Assembly (NCBI RefSeq): GCF_945873775.1
Contig: NZ_CAMCEC010000004.1
Location: 1 to 64,000 of the forward strand
Direction of reading: 5' to 3'
DNA length: 64,000 nt
Origin: an uncultured Treponema sp.
Lineage (GTDB): Bacteria; Spirochaetota; Spirochaetia; Treponematales; Treponemataceae
Under the pieces are notes generated by a model. It ran no database searches. It was not told where the DNA came from and saw only the letters and a program-made list of their open reading frames with translations. Each line of letters starts with the position of its first letter. Within the stretch, counting starts at the first letter, position 1. Below are positions 33,389 to 42,518 of the stretch, one piece after another. Both the position numbers and the translations under genes were made by a program.

Positions 33389-35206
33389 ATGACTGCAAAC
33401 GAGTTACGTTCAAAATATATTGAATTTTTTAAATCAAAGAACCATGTTGAAATTTCAGGCCAGTCTTTAATTCCTGAAAACGATCCTTCTGTACTTTTTA
33501 CAACCGCCGGAATGCATCCGCTTGTTCCGTATCTTTTGGGAGAAAAACATCCGGCCGGAACACGCCTTACAGATTACCAGAAATGCATCCGCACAGGTGA
33601 TATTGATGAAGTCGGCGATCCAAGCCATCTTACTTGCTTTGAAATGCTTGGAAACTGGTCTTTGGGCGATTATTTCAAGAAAGAATCAATCGGATTTTCT
33701 TACGAATTCCTTACAAGTCCAAAATGGCTCGGTCTTGATCCTAGAAAAATTTCTGTAACAGTTTTTGCCGGTGATGACAATGCTCCGCGCGATGAAGAGG
33801 CTGCTACTTACTGGAAAGAAAACGGAATGCCGGAAGACAAAATCGCATATCTTCCTGCAAGCGACAACTGGTGGGCTGCAGGTCCAACCGGTCCATGCGG
33901 TCCTGACACAGAAATTTTCTACTGGGTTGGCGAAGGACTTCCGCCGGCTGGCTCAAATAAAGGCACAGACAGCGAAAACTGGATGGAAATCTGGAACAAT
34001 GTTTTTATGCAGTACAACCGCGTTGATGAAAAAACTCTTGTGCCGCTTCCAAAGAAAAATGTTGATACAGGAATGGGACTTGAGCGCACAAACTGCATCC
34101 TGCAGGGAAAAACTTCGGTTTATCTCACAGAAGTTTTCCAGCCAATAATTGCGAAAATAGAGGAACTTTCTTCCTATAAATACGGCACAGATGCAGAAAA
34201 AGACAGAAGCGTCCGGATTATCGCCGACCATTCACGTTCAGCGGTTTTTATTCTCGGTGACCAGAAAGGCGTTTCCCCTTCAAATGTCGGTGCGGGCTAC
34301 GTTCTCCGCCGTCTGATCCGCCGTGCAGTCCGCCACGGAATGAAGCTTGGAATCGAAAAGAATTTTCTTGCGGAAATCGCGCAGGCAGTAATTGAGAATT
34401 TCAAGTGCGCATATCCGGAGCTTGAGCAGAACAAGGAAAAGATTTTCACGGAACTTTCCGCGGAAGAAAACAAATTCCGCGACACGTTGCGCAAGGGCGA
34501 GGCTGAATTCCAGAAGCTTCTTCCGAACCTGATGAAAAATCCAAAGAAGGAAATTTCAGGAAAAATCGCATTCAGGCTTTACGATACATTCGGATTCCCG
34601 CTTGAGCTTACTCAGGAGCTTGGAGCCGAAAACGGGTTCACCGTCGATGTCGAGGGATTCAAGGAGGCCGAGCGCAAGCATCAGGAGGCTTCAAAAACTC
34701 AGGATGCCGGAGCTGCAAAGGGCGGACTTGCCGAACAGTCGGACACAACAACAAAATACCACACGGCGACTCACTTGCTTCAGCAGGCGCTTGTCAATGT
34801 TCTTGGAGATAAGGTTGCGCAGAAAGGCTCGAACATCACGAATGAGCGTATGCGCTTTGACTTCACGTTTGACCGCCCGATGACAAAAGAGGAAATCCAG
34901 AAAGTTGAGGACATTGTGAACGAGCAGATAAAAAAAGATTTGCCGGTTACAATGGAAGTCATGCCGCTTGAAAAGGCGAAGGCGGAAGGCGCGCGCGCAC
35001 TGTTCACGAACAAATACGGCGAGGATGTAAAAGTCTACACAATCGGCGAAAAGGACAATTGGTTCAGCAAGGAAGTCTGTGGCGGACCGCACGTCCAGCA
35101 CACGGCGCAGATCGGCGAATTCAAAATCCAGAAGGAGCAGTCATCTTCCGCAGGAGTGCGCAGAATCAGAGCCGTAATTTCCGGCGGTCTTCCGTTGGAA
35201 AAATAA
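33389..35206 (+). CDS. alaS: Alanyl-tRNA synthetase, short form without C-Ala domain
   Basis: A 605-aa class II synthetase. Catalytic core motifs are near the N-terminus (LFTTAGMHPLVPYLLG, TDYQKCIRTGDIDEVGD, NVDTGMGLERT, GAGYVLRRLIRRAVRHG) followed by the editing domain with zinc/catalytic residues YHTATHLLQQAL and VCGGPHVQHT. The protein ends right after editing; the C-terminal coiled-coil and C-Ala domain of the usual roughly 875-aa enzyme are missing. Short AlaS proteins are recalled from treponemes, so this is probably natural. The 3' half is visibly more GC-rich (AAG, ATC, TTC, GGC codons) than the 5' half, suggesting recombination. Confidence 0.93.
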   Translation: MTANELRSKYIEFFKSKNHVEISGQSLIPENDPSVLFTTAGMHPLVPYLLGEKHPAGTRLTDYQKCIRTGDIDEVGDPSHLTCFEMLGNWSLGDYFKKESIGFSYEFLTSPKWLGLDPRKISVTVFAGDDNAPRDEEAATYWKENGMPEDKIAYLPASDNWWAAGPTGPCGPDTEIFYWVGEGLPPAGSNKGTDSENWMEIWNNVFMQYNRVDEKTLVPLPKKNVDTGMGLERTNCILQGKTSVYLTEVFQPIIAKIEELSSYKYGTDAEKDRSVRIIADHSRSAVFILGDQKGVSPSNVGAGYVLRRLIRRAVRHGMKLGIEKNFLAEIAQAVIENFKCAYPELEQNKEKIFTELSAEENKFRDTLRKGEAEFQKLLPNLMKNPKKEISGKIAFRLYDTFGFPLELTQELGAENGFTVDVEGFKEAERKHQEASKTQDAGAAKGGLAEQSDTTTKYHTATHLLQQALVNVLGDKVAQKGSNITNERMRFDFTFDRPMTKEEIQKVEDIVNEQIKKDLPVTMEVMPLEKAKAEGARALFTNKYGEDVKVYTIGEKDNWFSKEVCGGPHVQHTAQIGEFKIQKEQSSSAGVRRIRAVISGGLPLEK

Positions 35207-35269
35207 TTGCGTAACCTAACTGAATAATAACTGTTTATTAATAAATGAATTATATAAGGATGAATTTTC

Positions 35270-36349
35270 ATGAAAAAAATTTCTATTGGACTATTGATTT
35301 TTTTTGCTGCATTCGGAGCTTTTGCCCAAAGTGATTTGCAGCCTCTTGCAGTTGTAAAACTTAATAAATCAGAAACAATTACTGTAAAGCAGCTCAAGAC
35401 ACGCGCAAGTTTTATTCAAAAGCAGTACGGAATGGAATCTCTTCCTATTGAGCAAAAACAGGCTCTTTTGGAAAATCTTATCGCTGAAAAATTGATTACT
35501 CAGGCGGCGGCAAAAGAAGGTCTTTCCGTTACAGACAGCCAGGTTGATGACGCTTTCTTGAATACTTTTAGCCAGCAGCTTGGAACTCGTGTTTCAGAAG
35601 CTCAGCTTGAAGACTTGATAAAAAAGCAGACTGGAAAATCCCTGGATGAATATATAAAAGAATACAGCGGAATGTCAAAGTCTGAATACAAGGCTTACTT
35701 GAAAAATCAGCTTATCATTCAGCAGTATGTATTTTCAAAAAAACAGTCTGAAATTCAGGCGGTAGCAGCAACTGATGAAGAGATCCGCAATGCTTATGAA
35801 ATGAACAAGTCAACTTTTGTTTGGAACGACATGATGAAACTTTTCCTTGTTATGGTTCCAAAGGGAAGCAATGATATGGCGGCTCGTGCTTTGGCAACAG
35901 ACTTGAGAAACAAGTACAAAGGCGATTCTAAAAAATCCGAAGAGATTAAAAATTCAAACGAAAATGGAACTAATTACAGAGCTGGCGACATTACAGTTGC
36001 AAAAACAGCTCAGCAAGCGCAGCAGCTTGGCTGGTCAATCGACAAGCTTAATGAGCTCTTTGGAAAATCAGCTGGCTATCTTTCTGAAGTTACAGAAACT
36101 GCTTCTGACTTCCAGTTTTACGCTGTCCTAAAAAAATATGATGCAAAAATGCTTTCAATCAGCGATGTTGTTCAGCCGGAAACAACTGTAACTGTTTACG
36201 ATTATCTAAAGCGCAACATTACTTCTCAAAAACAGAGCCAGTATTTTACAGAAGCTGCCCAGGAAATTTCAAAGTCGCTTGATATTCCTTCAAATGTTGA
36301 GCGCAAAAAAACTGGCGACGCTCTAAAAAAGCTCCTTAATTGGCAATAG
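35270..36349 (+). CDS. SurA-like periplasmic chaperone with degenerate parvulin region
   Basis: A 359-aa exported protein (signal MKKISIGLLIFFAAFGAFAQ). Residues about 25-180 form a SurA N-terminal helical domain (LPIEQKQALLENLIAEKLITQAAAKEGLSV, repeated EYIKEYSGMSKSEYKAYLKNQLI). The following 110 residues align loosely with parvulin but lack a clear GGDLG core, so isomerase activity is doubtful. From the gene order it resembles the T. pallidum 39-kDa basic membrane antigen region (recalled, not checked). Probable outer-membrane-protein chaperone. AAGGATG ribosome site; nusB begins 9 nt after. Confidence 0.7.
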   Translation: MKKISIGLLIFFAAFGAFAQSDLQPLAVVKLNKSETITVKQLKTRASFIQKQYGMESLPIEQKQALLENLIAEKLITQAAAKEGLSVTDSQVDDAFLNTFSQQLGTRVSEAQLEDLIKKQTGKSLDEYIKEYSGMSKSEYKAYLKNQLIIQQYVFSKKQSEIQAVAATDEEIRNAYEMNKSTFVWNDMMKLFLVMVPKGSNDMAARALATDLRNKYKGDSKKSEEIKNSNENGTNYRAGDITVAKTAQQAQQLGWSIDKLNELFGKSAGYLSEVTETASDFQFYAVLKKYDAKMLSISDVVQPETTVTVYDYLKRNITSQKQSQYFTEAAQEISKSLDIPSNVERKKTGDALKKLLNWQ

Positions 36350-36358
36350 GAGTTTGTT

Positions 36359-36844
36359 GTGTCCAGAAGAAATGGTCGTATTTTTGCAGTTCAGGCTTTG
36401 TATTCCTATGATGTCGGCAAGGCGTCCCTTGATGATTTGCTAAAGCTTGAATGGCTGAAAGAAGATTCTGAAAATAATTCAAATGGAAAATTTGTTCTGC
36501 CCGAAACTGTAACAGAAAATTCTGAAACTGAAGATTTTTCCCAGTCGCGGGCGGAATCTTATGATTTTGCACGTTTGCTGATTTCAGGAACAATAAATCA
36601 TATTCAGGAAATTGATGAAAAAATAAAGGCGCATTTGACTGCAAACTGGAATTTTGACCGCTTGAACAGAGTTACACTTTCTATTTTGCGTATCAGTGTT
36701 TTTGCCTTGCTTTATCAAAAAGAACTTAAGCCTACAATAATTATTGATGAAGCCATTGCAATTTCAAAAGAATTTGGAACAGACGATTCTTTTAAATTTA
36801 TAAATGCAATCCTTGATACAATCAGCAAAGAAGAGGTAGCGTGA
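36359..36844 (+). CDS. nusB: Transcription antitermination factor NusB
   Basis: A 161-aa all-helical RNA-binding protein that joins NusE (S10) on boxA RNA during rRNA transcription. SRRNGRIFAVQALYSYDVG at the start and LNRVTLSILRISVFALLYQ, PTIIIDEAIAISKEFGTDDSFKFINAILD in the C-terminal half are standard. Start is GTG with AGGAG 6 nt upstream. The stop overlaps the GTG of the next gene (GTGA). Confidence 0.93.
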   Translation: MSRRNGRIFAVQALYSYDVGKASLDDLLKLEWLKEDSENNSNGKFVLPETVTENSETEDFSQSRAESYDFARLLISGTINHIQEIDEKIKAHLTANWNFDRLNRVTLSILRISVFALLYQKELKPTIIIDEAIAISKEFGTDDSFKFINAILDTISKEEVA

Positions 36845-38703
36845 GCAAAAAATCAATCTGCGTTGCGGCTTTTTGCTGCTTGGCTGCAGTTTTAATTTGT
36901 TCGTGCTCTTCTCATTCTGAAGGTTCATCTTTTACTTCCGCACTGGATTCTGTTGATGCTGCTGTTTCTCAGAATTCTGCGGAAGATGCTTTAAAAGCAC
37001 TAAAAAAACTTGAAAAAAAAGCCTATGCTTCCTACGAATATCTTGGAATTGCAAAACGTTATTTTTTTCTTGGCGAAACAAAATCCGCAGAACGTGTTTT
37101 AAAAAAAAGTCTTAAAAAAAATCAAAAAAATCCAGAGCTTTCCGCTGTGTATGCGAATTTTCTTTTGCGGGAAAATCGTCTTGAAGAAGCGTTTCAAATT
37201 TCACTTTGCTTAAAAGATTCCAGATATTCTTCGATTTATGCGGAATGTGTTTTAAGAAAGGCTTTGCTTGCTGTAGAAAATGGCGAGCCTGTTTTAAAAT
37301 CAGCATTCAATTCTGTTTCATCAAAAAAGAAAAATAAATCTGCGGAAATAAAAACTTCGGAAGAAATAAAAGAAATTTTTTGCAATCCGGCTTTTATTTC
37401 TGTGTACAAAAACGCTTTTGACGGTTCAGATGAAAGCATTTGGATTTTTAATGCCGCTTCAATTTTTATGCGCAGCGGTGAATTTAAAAATGCTGTTGCT
37501 TTGTATCCAAAGAAAATTTCGAGCGGCAAGGAAAGTCTTTTTTGGGGCTGTGTTTTTTTTGATTCAGGACTTTACGCTGAAAGCATTGCGGCTTTGGAAG
37601 CTAGTTCAAAACTTGCTTCGTTTGCGGAAAAAACTGATTTGACTGCAAAGATTGAAATTCTTTCGCTTGAATCGGACGGATTTTATATTGAAGGCGAGGA
37701 AAATTCTTCTGAAGAAATTCGGCAGAAACTTATTCAGAATTTCAGCGAAATTCCGCCGCGGATATACATGAACAGTGCGATGTTTGCCAAACGGAACGGG
37801 AACTTTGAAACCGAGCAAAAACTTCTTGATTTTCTTTCTGTTAATTTCCCTGATTATTTGCCTGGGCTTGCGGCTCTTGGAGAATTTTCACTTGATCAGA
37901 TAAAAAATCAGCATGAAGATTTTCTTTCGCAAAAAATTAGAAACGCCGGATTAAAAACTTTGAGCATGGAAAAAAAAGACAAAGTTCCGGTTGTGCCTTT
38001 TGATTCCGTTCTTGAAAAACTTGATACCCTTATTGCATCCCAAAATTCAGAAGCCTTGGTTTTAAAGGACGCGCTTGTTGCTCAAAAAAGCAAACTTGAC
38101 AAAACTGAAAAGCCTGTTTCTGATATTTGGCTGATGCTTGAAAAAAATGTTTCCGCGGAAAATATTTATCCTGAATCTGTTTTAAAGCACTGCGTTTTTT
38201 CTCTTCTAAACGAAAATTCCGAGCCGGATGCAGAAGCTCTTTTTGATTCTTATTATAAGTCGAAGTATGATTTTTTGCCTGAAGATTCTCCGGAAAATCT
38301 TGAGCTTTGGGAATGTGAACTTTGCGCCTGGTTCGCCTGTAAAAAGGAAAATTTTAAATCTGGAATTTCTCTTTATAATTTTATCGCTGAAAATTATGGA
38401 AACCGAATCGCCGCATTGAATTCATCTTCAAAAAATTCTTCAATTATAAATGCGTTTGTCAATCTTGGCGTTTTGTATGCTAGCGTTGACCGCCTGCCAG
38501 AAGCTTTGGATTCGCTTAACACGGCTTCTGCAAAATCATCTGAAGGAAAAGAAAAGGCTGAAATTTTGTTTAGAATTGCGCAGCTTGAATGGAAGCAGGG
38601 AAATTTATATGGAGCTTCAAGGGCTTTAAAATATGCGCTTTCGTTGGATTCTGAAAATAACAAGGTGCGTTTGCTTCAGAAAAAAATTCAAGCGGAAAAA
38701 TGA
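36841..38703 (+). CDS. TPR-repeat lipoprotein
   Basis: A 620-aa protein with a Cys-rich hydrophobic leader ending LICSCSS, so a lipoprotein with the Cys at about position 19 or 21. The body is helical with tetratricopeptide-like repeats: AYASYEYLGIAKRYFFLGETKSAERVL near the start and NAFVNLGVLYASVDRLPEALDSLNTASAK near the end. Probably an envelope scaffold; no enzyme motif seen. It starts at GTG overlapping the nusB stop, so it belongs to the SurA-like/nusB operon. Confidence 0.65.
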   Translation: MSKKSICVAAFCCLAAVLICSCSSHSEGSSFTSALDSVDAAVSQNSAEDALKALKKLEKKAYASYEYLGIAKRYFFLGETKSAERVLKKSLKKNQKNPELSAVYANFLLRENRLEEAFQISLCLKDSRYSSIYAECVLRKALLAVENGEPVLKSAFNSVSSKKKNKSAEIKTSEEIKEIFCNPAFISVYKNAFDGSDESIWIFNAASIFMRSGEFKNAVALYPKKISSGKESLFWGCVFFDSGLYAESIAALEASSKLASFAEKTDLTAKIEILSLESDGFYIEGEENSSEEIRQKLIQNFSEIPPRIYMNSAMFAKRNGNFETEQKLLDFLSVNFPDYLPGLAALGEFSLDQIKNQHEDFLSQKIRNAGLKTLSMEKKDKVPVVPFDSVLEKLDTLIASQNSEALVLKDALVAQKSKLDKTEKPVSDIWLMLEKNVSAENIYPESVLKHCVFSLLNENSEPDAEALFDSYYKSKYDFLPEDSPENLELWECELCAWFACKKENFKSGISLYNFIAENYGNRIAALNSSSKNSSIINAFVNLGVLYASVDRLPEALDSLNTASAKSSEGKEKAEILFRIAQLEWKQGNLYGASRALKYALSLDSENNKVRLLQKKIQAEK

Positions 38704-38722
38704 AACTTATTTTCTATAGAAT

Positions 38723-38751
38723 TTGACTTTAAGGAAAAAAATTTGTATTTT
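38723..38751 (+). promoter_or_regulatory. Candidate promoter of groES
   Basis: TTGACT (38723-38728), 17-nt spacer, TATTTT (38746-38751). The 85-nt leader holds an imperfect hairpin GAGCGTGC...GTACGCTC. It is not a CIRCE element, so HrcA control is not supported here. Confidence 0.5.
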
Positions 38752-38837
38752 TATAGTGTAAAAAAAAGAGCGTGCCTAATTTATGTTGTACGCTCAAAAT
38801 TTTAAAAAATTTTCAAATATAGATTTGGAGGATTTAA

Positions 38838-39110
38838 ATGAAAGTAAAACCATTGGCAGACAGAGTTTTGGTAAAGCAGGTTGCCGCAGAAACAAAAACA
38901 GCTGGCGGACTTATTATTCCAGACACAGCGCAGGAAAAAACTCAGCAGGCTGTTGTTGAGGCTGTTGGACCTGGAACTGAAAAGGAAAAAATCACTGTAA
39001 AGCCTGGTGAAAAAATTTTGTATGATAAGTATGCTGGAACAGGAATTAAGATTGACGGCGAAGACTATCTTATTCTTAAAAACTGCGACATTATTGCTGT
39101 TGTAGAGTAA
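38838..39110 (+). CDS. groES: Co-chaperonin GroES
   Basis: A 90-aa GroES: KVKPLADRVLVKQVAAETKTAGGLIIPDTA (mobile loop), GEKILYDKYAGTGIKIDGEDYLIL and IIAVVE at the end. It forms the heptameric lid of GroEL. GroEL is not adjacent, a split arrangement also known in treponemes. Strong GGAGG ribosome site and a downstream terminator make it a single-gene unit. Confidence 0.95.
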   Translation: MKVKPLADRVLVKQVAAETKTAGGLIIPDTAQEKTQQAVVEAVGPGTEKEKITVKPGEKILYDKYAGTGIKIDGEDYLILKNCDIIAVVE

Positions 39111-39160
39111 TTTTTTGTTTTTAGTGGGGCATTTTGACTCACTTTGAATCAACACTTTAT

Positions 39161-39196
39161 GGGCTGTGTCATTTTGATGCAGCCTTATTTGTTTTT
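39161..39196 (+). terminator. Intrinsic terminator after groES
   Basis: GGCTG pairs with CAGCC with a partly paired 13-nt interior (GTGTCATTTTGATG), then TTATTTGTTTTT. Confidence 0.6.
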
Positions 39197-39294
39197 AAAG
39201 GCTTTTAAAATCTAAAAAACTGCATTCAAATCAGCTTTTTTACTGTTGAAACGTAAAAAGTTGCTTACCCTTAATTTCGAGTTTTATAATTTAA

Positions 39295-39369
39295 TGTCAT
39301 TATCGGGCTTGACCCGATAATCTATTGAAAATTTTCAACAGATTCCAGTGTCGTAGCACGGGAATGACA
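39295..39369. repeat. 75-bp palindromic element with TGTCATT/AATGACA ends
   Basis: Begins TGTCATT, contains the perfect inverted repeat ATTATCGGG-CTTGA-CCCGATAAT, a central TTGAAAATTTTCAA palindrome, and ends with GGGAATGACA. An outer pair TCGAGTTTTATAAT (39278-39291 region) and ATTATCAAAACTCGA (39385-39399 region) flanks it. Same family as 13722-13790. Located in the 389-nt gap between groES and the sigma factor gene. Confidence 0.7.
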
Positions 39370-39445
39370 CTTAAACTACTGTCATTATCAAAACTCGATA
39401 TTTGGGCTGTTTATTTTATTTTTTTTCTTGCTTTTTTGTATGACT

Positions 39446-39462
39446 TGGCACGTTTTATGCTA
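39446..39462 (+). promoter_or_regulatory. Candidate sigma-54 (-24/-12) promoter of the sigma factor gene
   Basis: TGGCACG-TTTT-ATGCT: GG and GC are separated by exactly 10 nt, the invariant spacing of RpoN promoters, and the first block is the perfect TGGCACG consensus. It lies 38 nt before the ATG. A sigma-70 reading (TTGGCA, 17 nt, TAAGTA) is also possible but has a worse -10. Confidence 0.6.
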
Positions 39463-39499
39463 TTTATTAAGTAAATAAAAGCATACTGGAGGCAAAAAA

Positions 39500-40351
39500 A
39501 TGGCTAATGTTTCAGCAAAAGATTTAGACGTTGTGAGGATTCATCTTAATGAAATAACGAAGATTCCTCTTCTTACGAATGACGAAGAAACTCAGCTTGC
39601 AACAAAAGCCGCTGCTGGGGACAAAGCTGCAAGAGACAAACTTTTGACTTCCAATATGCGCTTTGTTATAAAAATTGCTTCACAGTATTTGAACAAAGGT
39701 CTTGAATACGAAGACTTGATAAGTGAAGGCTATCTTGGACTTATGAAGGCGCTTGATCATTTTGATGTAAGCAAAGGTTATCATTTTATATCTTATGCTG
39801 TTTGGTGGATTCGCCAGAGCATAATGAAAGCGATTGTTGATTTTGGCCGCCCGATTCGCCTGCCTGTAAATAAAGATGCTGAGCTTACTGAAATAAAAAG
39901 AGCGTGCCACAGTGTGAATCCGCATGGAAAAAAATCCGAGGAAGAAGAGCTTGAAGAAGTTGCGCTTAAACTTGGAATGACAAAGCACCACATAAGAGAA
40001 ATGCTTAATATTTCGCAGGAAATGATAAGCTTGGATTCTCCTGTTGGCGGCGATTCTGATACTGCTCTTGTTGATACAGTTTCTGCCGGAACTTTTACAC
40101 CTGAAGATGCGGCAATTGATGCTTCCTTGAAAACTGAAATTGACAAGGCTCTTGCGGGCTTGGATAAAAAGTCTATTGAAGTTCTTAATATGCGCTACGG
40201 TCTTAATGGTCAAGGCGAACGAACATTAAAAGAAGTCGGCGAGAAAATGAATCTTTCAAGAGAGCGTGTCCGCCAGATTGAAAAACATGCGATTGCAAAA
40301 ATCCGTGCAAACAAAATCTGCGATATTTCTCTTAAGGATTACGTTGCTTAA
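39500..40351 (+). CDS. Group 2 sigma-70 factor (RpoS/RpoD-like)
   Basis: A 283-aa alternative sigma factor. Region 1.2 (DVVRIHLNEITKIPLLTNDEETQLA), 2.1-2.4 (LTSNMRFVIKIASQYLNKGLEYEDLISEGYLGLMKALDHFDVSKGYHFISYAVWWIRQSI), region 3, and 4.2 (TLKEVGEKMNLSRERVRQIEKHAIAKIR) are complete; region 1.1 is absent, as expected for a non-housekeeping group 2 factor. GGAGG lies 8 nt before the ATG. The upstream -24/-12 box suggests RpoN-dependent expression, comparable in logic to the Borrelia RpoN-RpoS pathway. Its last 20 nt overlap the convergent recG gene. Confidence 0.88.
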   Translation: MANVSAKDLDVVRIHLNEITKIPLLTNDEETQLATKAAAGDKAARDKLLTSNMRFVIKIASQYLNKGLEYEDLISEGYLGLMKALDHFDVSKGYHFISYAVWWIRQSIMKAIVDFGRPIRLPVNKDAELTEIKRACHSVNPHGKKSEEEELEEVALKLGMTKHHIREMLNISQEMISLDSPVGGDSDTALVDTVSAGTFTPEDAAIDASLKTEIDKALAGLDKKSIEVLNMRYGLNGQGERTLKEVGEKMNLSRERVRQIEKHAIAKIRANKICDISLKDYVA

Positions 40352-42518
40352 GCTGGCATAAAGCGTCGTAACGTGTGGTCTTGAGAATTTCTTTATCACG
40401 GCTTAAGTCGGCTATGTTCAATGCAAAATATCCTGACTGGGCTGTTCCAAAAACTTCTCCAGGACCGCGCAGCTTTAAATCTTCTTCTGCAATAAAAAAT
40501 CCGTCGTTGCTTTGATGCAGTGCCTTTAATCGTGATATTCCAGTTTCGGTGATGTTTTTGCTGTAAGTTAAAAAACAGTATGACTGAAATTTTCCACGCC
40601 CGACTCTTCCGCGCAGCTGATGAAGCTCCGCAAGTCCAAAACGTTCGGCGTGCTCAATTGCAATGCAGGTTGCGTTTGGAACATCGACTCCGACTTCAAC
40701 AACTGTTGTTGCAACGAGAACTTGAATGTTTCCGCTTGAAAAATTTTTTAGTATTTCAGCTTGCTGCTCATCGTCAGTTCTTCCGTGGATAAGCGCGCAT
40801 TTAAAATTCGGATAAACTTCCTTTGAAAGAAAATCAAACATTTCTTCTGCGGACTTTAAAGAGGCTTTGTCTGTTTGTTCTGCCTGCGGATTTTCTGCGA
40901 TTCTTGGATAAACAAAATATGCCTGATGGCCTGCATTCAGTTCTTTTCTTATGGCTTCGTAAACATTGCGTTCGTTTCCAAAAACTGTAAGATAAGTTTT
41001 TACAGGAAGCCTTCCCTTGGGCATTGTTTTTATCACGCTTGTGTCAAGGTCGCCGAATGCAGTCAGCGCCAATGTCTGCGGAATCGGTGTTGCGCTCATC
41101 ATTAAAAGATCCGGAGAATGCGCCATGTGCTTGAATGAGATTCTTCCCTTTGAAATAATCGATTCTCTTTGCGTTACTCCAAATTTATGCTGCTCATCTA
41201 TTACCGCAAGCTGAAGATTTTTATACTGTGTGTTTCTGCTGAAAAGCGCATGAGTTCCAATTACAATGTCAATGTTTCCGTCTCTAAGAGCATTTAAAAG
41301 AGGCTGCCTGCCAGAAGCTTTTAAATTTCCTGTGAGAAACGCTGTTTTTATTCCGGCTGGCTCTAAAAGTTTTGCGGCGTTTTCTGCGTGCTGGCGAGCA
41401 AGAAGTTCTGTGGGAGCAAGAATAGCGCATTGTCCGCCGTAGTCAATTGTCCGTGCGCAGACAAAAAAAGATACAAGGGTTTTTCCAGAGCCGACATCTC
41501 CTTGCAAAAGCCGCTGCATGGAAAACGGAGGCTTTGAAAGTTTTTGCGGAGCATTCAGCATTGTGTTGCATTCCGTTTGGCTTTTATCAATGTCGCGGTT
41601 CATTTCTAAAATTGAATTCATCTGATCCAACGTAAGCTCAAAATTCAGGCTGCTGAAAATTTGCTTTTGACGCGGCGAAAGGCTTTTCTGGAATTCATTT
41701 TTTATCTGCTCAAGTCCTGTTTCTGAATCTGGCGTGGAAAAGTACGGATATGCTTCTGGAACAAAATCCTGCAAAGGCAAAGTTCCGCGGTGCATAAGAG
41801 CGCGTTCGAGCATTTTGTATTCAAAAAGATAAAGCTCTTCGTAAATTAAAGTTTTTCTAGCTTCCTGCGCCTGATTCAAATTTTGCGGCTGATGAACAAA
41901 AAGAATTGCTTCGCTTTTATTTAAAAGATTCCGCTCTTTTATGATTTGCTCTGGAATTTCATTGCTTATATTTTTTGCGTATTGCCTTAAAGCCTGCGCT
42001 ACAGTTTTTCTGTAGACTTTTTGCGTGAGCCCTTCTGTAAGCGGATAAATTGGAATTACCGCGCTGTCTGGAACTGGAATGTTTTCAAAATCCTCTAAGT
42101 TTCCGTCGAACGAAATTCTTGTCGCTTCAAAAGATGAAGACTGAAGCTCGTTGTATTTTGTTTCAAATTTTCCAGTTACGGCGATTATGCTTCCTTCTGG
42201 CAGTGATTTTGCAAGAAAGTCCCGGTTGAATGCAACAAGCCAGGCATTTGCGCTTCCGTCGCTTATTGCGATTTTCAAGGTTTTCATTTTGCCGTAGCCA
42301 AACCACTGGTGAGCCGTCACTTTGCAGATTGTGTGGACTTTTGGAAAATTTGCGTAATCCCTTAGCTGAATCCGCTTAGTTCTGTCTTCGTAGTCGCGTG
42401 GAAAAACAGAAAGCAAATCGGCTACTGTGAAAATATTTAGGCTGGCGAATTTTTTTGCCGCTGCCGGACCTACACCAGAAAGTGTTTCTACAGCGGCTCC
42501 AAGTTCAGAAAGAATCAT
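40332..42518 (-). CDS. recG: ATP-dependent DNA helicase RecG
   Basis: A 728-aa superfamily 2 helicase that remodels stalled replication forks and Holliday junctions. The N-terminal wedge/OB domain comes first (LSGVGPAAAKKFASLNIFTVADLL, KVHTICKVTAHQWFGYGKMK), then motif I LLQGDVGSGKTLVS, Ia ILAPTELLARQHA, II VIDEQHKFGVTQR, III MSATPIPQTLALT, V VLVATTVVEVGVDVP and VI QLRGRVGRGKFQSYC. All motor motifs are intact. The ATG follows the yggT stop immediately (TAAATG) without a clear ribosome site, so it depends on coupling. Converges on the sigma factor gene with a 20-nt overlap. Confidence 0.96.
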   Translation of the reverse strand: MILSELGAAVETLSGVGPAAAKKFASLNIFTVADLLSVFPRDYEDRTKRIQLRDYANFPKVHTICKVTAHQWFGYGKMKTLKIAISDGSANAWLVAFNRDFLAKSLPEGSIIAVTGKFETKYNELQSSSFEATRISFDGNLEDFENIPVPDSAVIPIYPLTEGLTQKVYRKTVAQALRQYAKNISNEIPEQIIKERNLLNKSEAILFVHQPQNLNQAQEARKTLIYEELYLFEYKMLERALMHRGTLPLQDFVPEAYPYFSTPDSETGLEQIKNEFQKSLSPRQKQIFSSLNFELTLDQMNSILEMNRDIDKSQTECNTMLNAPQKLSKPPFSMQRLLQGDVGSGKTLVSFFVCARTIDYGGQCAILAPTELLARQHAENAAKLLEPAGIKTAFLTGNLKASGRQPLLNALRDGNIDIVIGTHALFSRNTQYKNLQLAVIDEQHKFGVTQRESIISKGRISFKHMAHSPDLLMMSATPIPQTLALTAFGDLDTSVIKTMPKGRLPVKTYLTVFGNERNVYEAIRKELNAGHQAYFVYPRIAENPQAEQTDKASLKSAEEMFDFLSKEVYPNFKCALIHGRTDDEQQAEILKNFSSGNIQVLVATTVVEVGVDVPNATCIAIEHAERFGLAELHQLRGRVGRGKFQSYCFLTYSKNITETGISRLKALHQSNDGFFIAEEDLKLRGPGEVFGTAQSGYFALNIADLSRDKEILKTTRYDALCQLKQRNP

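Noticed and set aside
38770-38797. CIRCE operator upstream of groES
   Set aside because: The inverted repeat GAGCGTGC/GTACGCTC has the wrong sequence and spacing for TTAGCACTC-N9-GAGTGCTAA.
39680-40213. 177-aa minus-strand ORF opposite the sigma factor
   Set aside because: Overlaps a gene with all sigma-70 regions intact; antisense shadow.
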